Of a stretch of DNA of 64,000 bases, positions 62,934 to 64,000 are shown in pieces (the stretch's first letter is position 1; every line of letters starts with the position of its first letter). The notes below the pieces were generated by a model. The model was not told the DNA's origin. It ran no database searches and saw only the letters and a list, made by a program, of their open reading frames with translations. The position numbers and the translations under genes were made by a program. Source of the stretch: Grimontia sedimenti (GTDB lineage: Bacteria; Pseudomonadota; Gammaproteobacteria; Enterobacterales; Vibrionaceae); contig NZ_JAALDL010000002.1 in assembly GCF_011045095.1 (NCBI RefSeq), positions 310,001 through 374,000 of the forward strand, in the 5' to 3' direction.

Positions 62934-64000
62934 ATGATGAAAAGACTTTTTACCATGGTACTTCCACTTCTTCTAACAGCCTGTGGTGACGCCTCATTAG
63001 GTGGTAATGGGAACAACCCTCAAGTCGGAAGCTTGCCACTATCCATCATTGAGCCGGCAGACAATCCATCTACCAACGAAAAAATCGCTCTTGGCAGGAT
63101 GCTGTTCTGGGATCCGATTCTTTCAGGCAATGAAGATGTAGCTTGCGCCACCTGCCACCACCCGAATGTTGGCTATGGCGACAATCTCGATGTCAGCATG
63201 GGCGTCGGCGGCCTTGGTTTAGCCACAGAGCGCGTCTCTGGTGCGCTGGTGTTGCGTAATGCGCCCACCATTATCAACACGGCTTACAATGGGATTGACG
63301 AAGATGGCAACTACGACCCCAGTGCCACCGTGATGTTTTGGGATAACCGCTCAGTGTCTCTTGAAGCACAAGCGCTTGACCCTATCCGCTCTTTGGAAGA
63401 AATGCGCGGCGAGATGTTTACAGAAGAGGAGATCCTGCCAGAAGTCGTCTTCCGTCTCTCACAGAACTCAGAATATATTTCGATGTTTACCGACGCCTTT
63501 GGTGACAGCACGATTAACGAAGAGCGAATAGGTAAGGCCATCGCCGCTTTCGAGCGTTCTTTAATCGCCAATAACTCGCCTTTTGACCGCTATGCGAGGG
63601 GAGATAATTCAGCGCTCAGCCAACAACAAATCCAAGGGCTTAACGCCTTTATTGATGCCGGTTGTAATGCTTGTCATAGCGGCCCTATGTTCTCAGATTT
63701 TCAGCTTCATGAGTTACCCGTCGACAGCAACCACAAACTGGTTTCTGAAGGCATCAGCGACAATGGCGTCAACAACACATTCAGAACACCTAGTCTACGA
63801 AACGTTGAACTCACCGCGCCTTACATGCACAACGGCACAGTCAAAACGCTCCGTGAAGCCATCGTATTTTATGACGACATGGCGAACCCCGGTGGAGACC
63901 CTGATATTTCCCAACTGGACTTTGAGGATGTTGACGCTGAGACCATTGATGCGATTGAAGCCTTCCTTCGCTCGTTGACGGATCAAGATTTTGATAAATC
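62934..64000 (+). CDS. Di-heme cytochrome c peroxidase family protein, 3' end beyond the window
   Basis: A lipoprotein-type signal MMKRLFTMVLPLLLTACGDA (Cys17) predicts membrane anchoring at the periplasmic face. The body has two c-type heme motifs, CATCHHPNVGYGD and CNACHSGPMFSD, plus the family segments KIALGRMLFWDPILSGN, TPSLRNVELTAPYMHNG and KAIAAFERSLIA, all typical of the MauG/CcpA superfamily. About 355 residues are present and the frame is still open at the last base. It should reduce hydrogen peroxide or oxidise a partner. AGAGG precedes the ATG; the barrel-like gene is directly upstream. Confidence 0.92.
   Translation, partial: MMKRLFTMVLPLLLTACGDASLGGNGNNPQVGSLPLSIIEPADNPSTNEKIALGRMLFWDPILSGNEDVACATCHHPNVGYGDNLDVSMGVGGLGLATERVSGALVLRNAPTIINTAYNGIDEDGNYDPSATVMFWDNRSVSLEAQALDPIRSLEEMRGEMFTEEEILPEVVFRLSQNSEYISMFTDAFGDSTINEERIGKAIAAFERSLIANNSPFDRYARGDNSALSQQQIQGLNAFIDAGCNACHSGPMFSDFQLHELPVDSNHKLVSEGISDNGVNNTFRTPSLRNVELTAPYMHNGTVKTLREAIVFYDDMANPGGDPDISQLDFEDVDAETIDAIEAFLRSLTDQDFDK

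Noticed and set aside
1-64000. CRISPR arrays, tRNA or rRNA genes, prophage or complete IS
   Set aside because: No regularly spaced repeats, cloverleaf sequences, rRNA signatures, transposase or phage structural genes were found.

Overview
The window reads as chromosomal DNA of a marine gammaproteobacterium of the family Vibrionaceae. A Grimontia/Enterovibrio-like host is my inference, from the GntR-prpB-prpC-acnD-prpF-prpE order, the biotin cluster, HtpX, Mlc, PunR/PunC and SstT homologues, and a short palindromic intergenic repeat of a type common in vibrios. There are no rRNA or tRNA genes, no CRISPR array, no complete insertion sequence and no prophage.

Layout. 1-3.1 kb: end of an RND adaptor gene and its permease, broken by one missing base. 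3.2-5.8 kb: a visibly AT-richer patch with an HxlR regulator and a divergent lipoprotein hydrolase. 5.8-8.2 kb: LemA plus an M48 protease with a TerB-like tail. 8.5-10.8 kb: four small unknown genes, one behind a perfect operator-like inverted repeat. 10.8-19.6 kb: the complete 2-methylcitrate (propionate) operon with its GntR regulator and two 12-bp palindromic operators; prpC carries a frameshift. 19.8-30.6 kb: transporters, a NOX/ferric-reductase-like flavocytochrome, an SDR-DUF2141-TVP38 operon, several regulators, a frameshifted MBL protein, a LysR gene broken by a stop codon and a divergent SHMT-like enzyme. 30.7-36.6 kb: DUF1272, DUF418, the PunR/PunC purine nucleoside pair, and a LysR/DJ-1 pair. 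36.7-43.8 kb: a methyltransferase, a DUF1800-DUF1501 Tat-export pair, a penicillin-acylase-family enzyme, and a VOC gene split by a 267-bp MITE-like element. 43.9-50.6 kb: HtpX, a 58-aa ORF and the biotin genes bioBFCD/bioA around a BirA-type operator. 50.7-54.2 kb: a LON-substrate-domain protein, an ECF sigma/ChrR anti-sigma pair and SstT. 54.3-60.3 kb: an ECF vitamin transporter with a structured leader, Mlc, and QueE/QueD of queuosine synthesis. 60.5-64 kb: a chemoreceptor with a c-type heme motif in its sensor domain, a small outer-membrane-barrel candidate and a di-heme peroxidase running off the end.

Integrity. Three genes (RND permease, prpC, MBL protein) each lack exactly one base, and each is explained by shortening of a homopolymer (CCC to CC, TTTTTT to TTTTT, CC to C). 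This looks more like sequencing error than biology. The LysR stop codon and the element inside the VOC gene are different in kind and look like real lesions.

The most interesting items are the MITE-split VOC gene and its related repeats, the heme-motif chemoreceptor next to a di-heme peroxidase, the structured leader of the ECF transporter near queE/queD, and the internally duplicated HTH-like protein behind a perfect inverted repeat.
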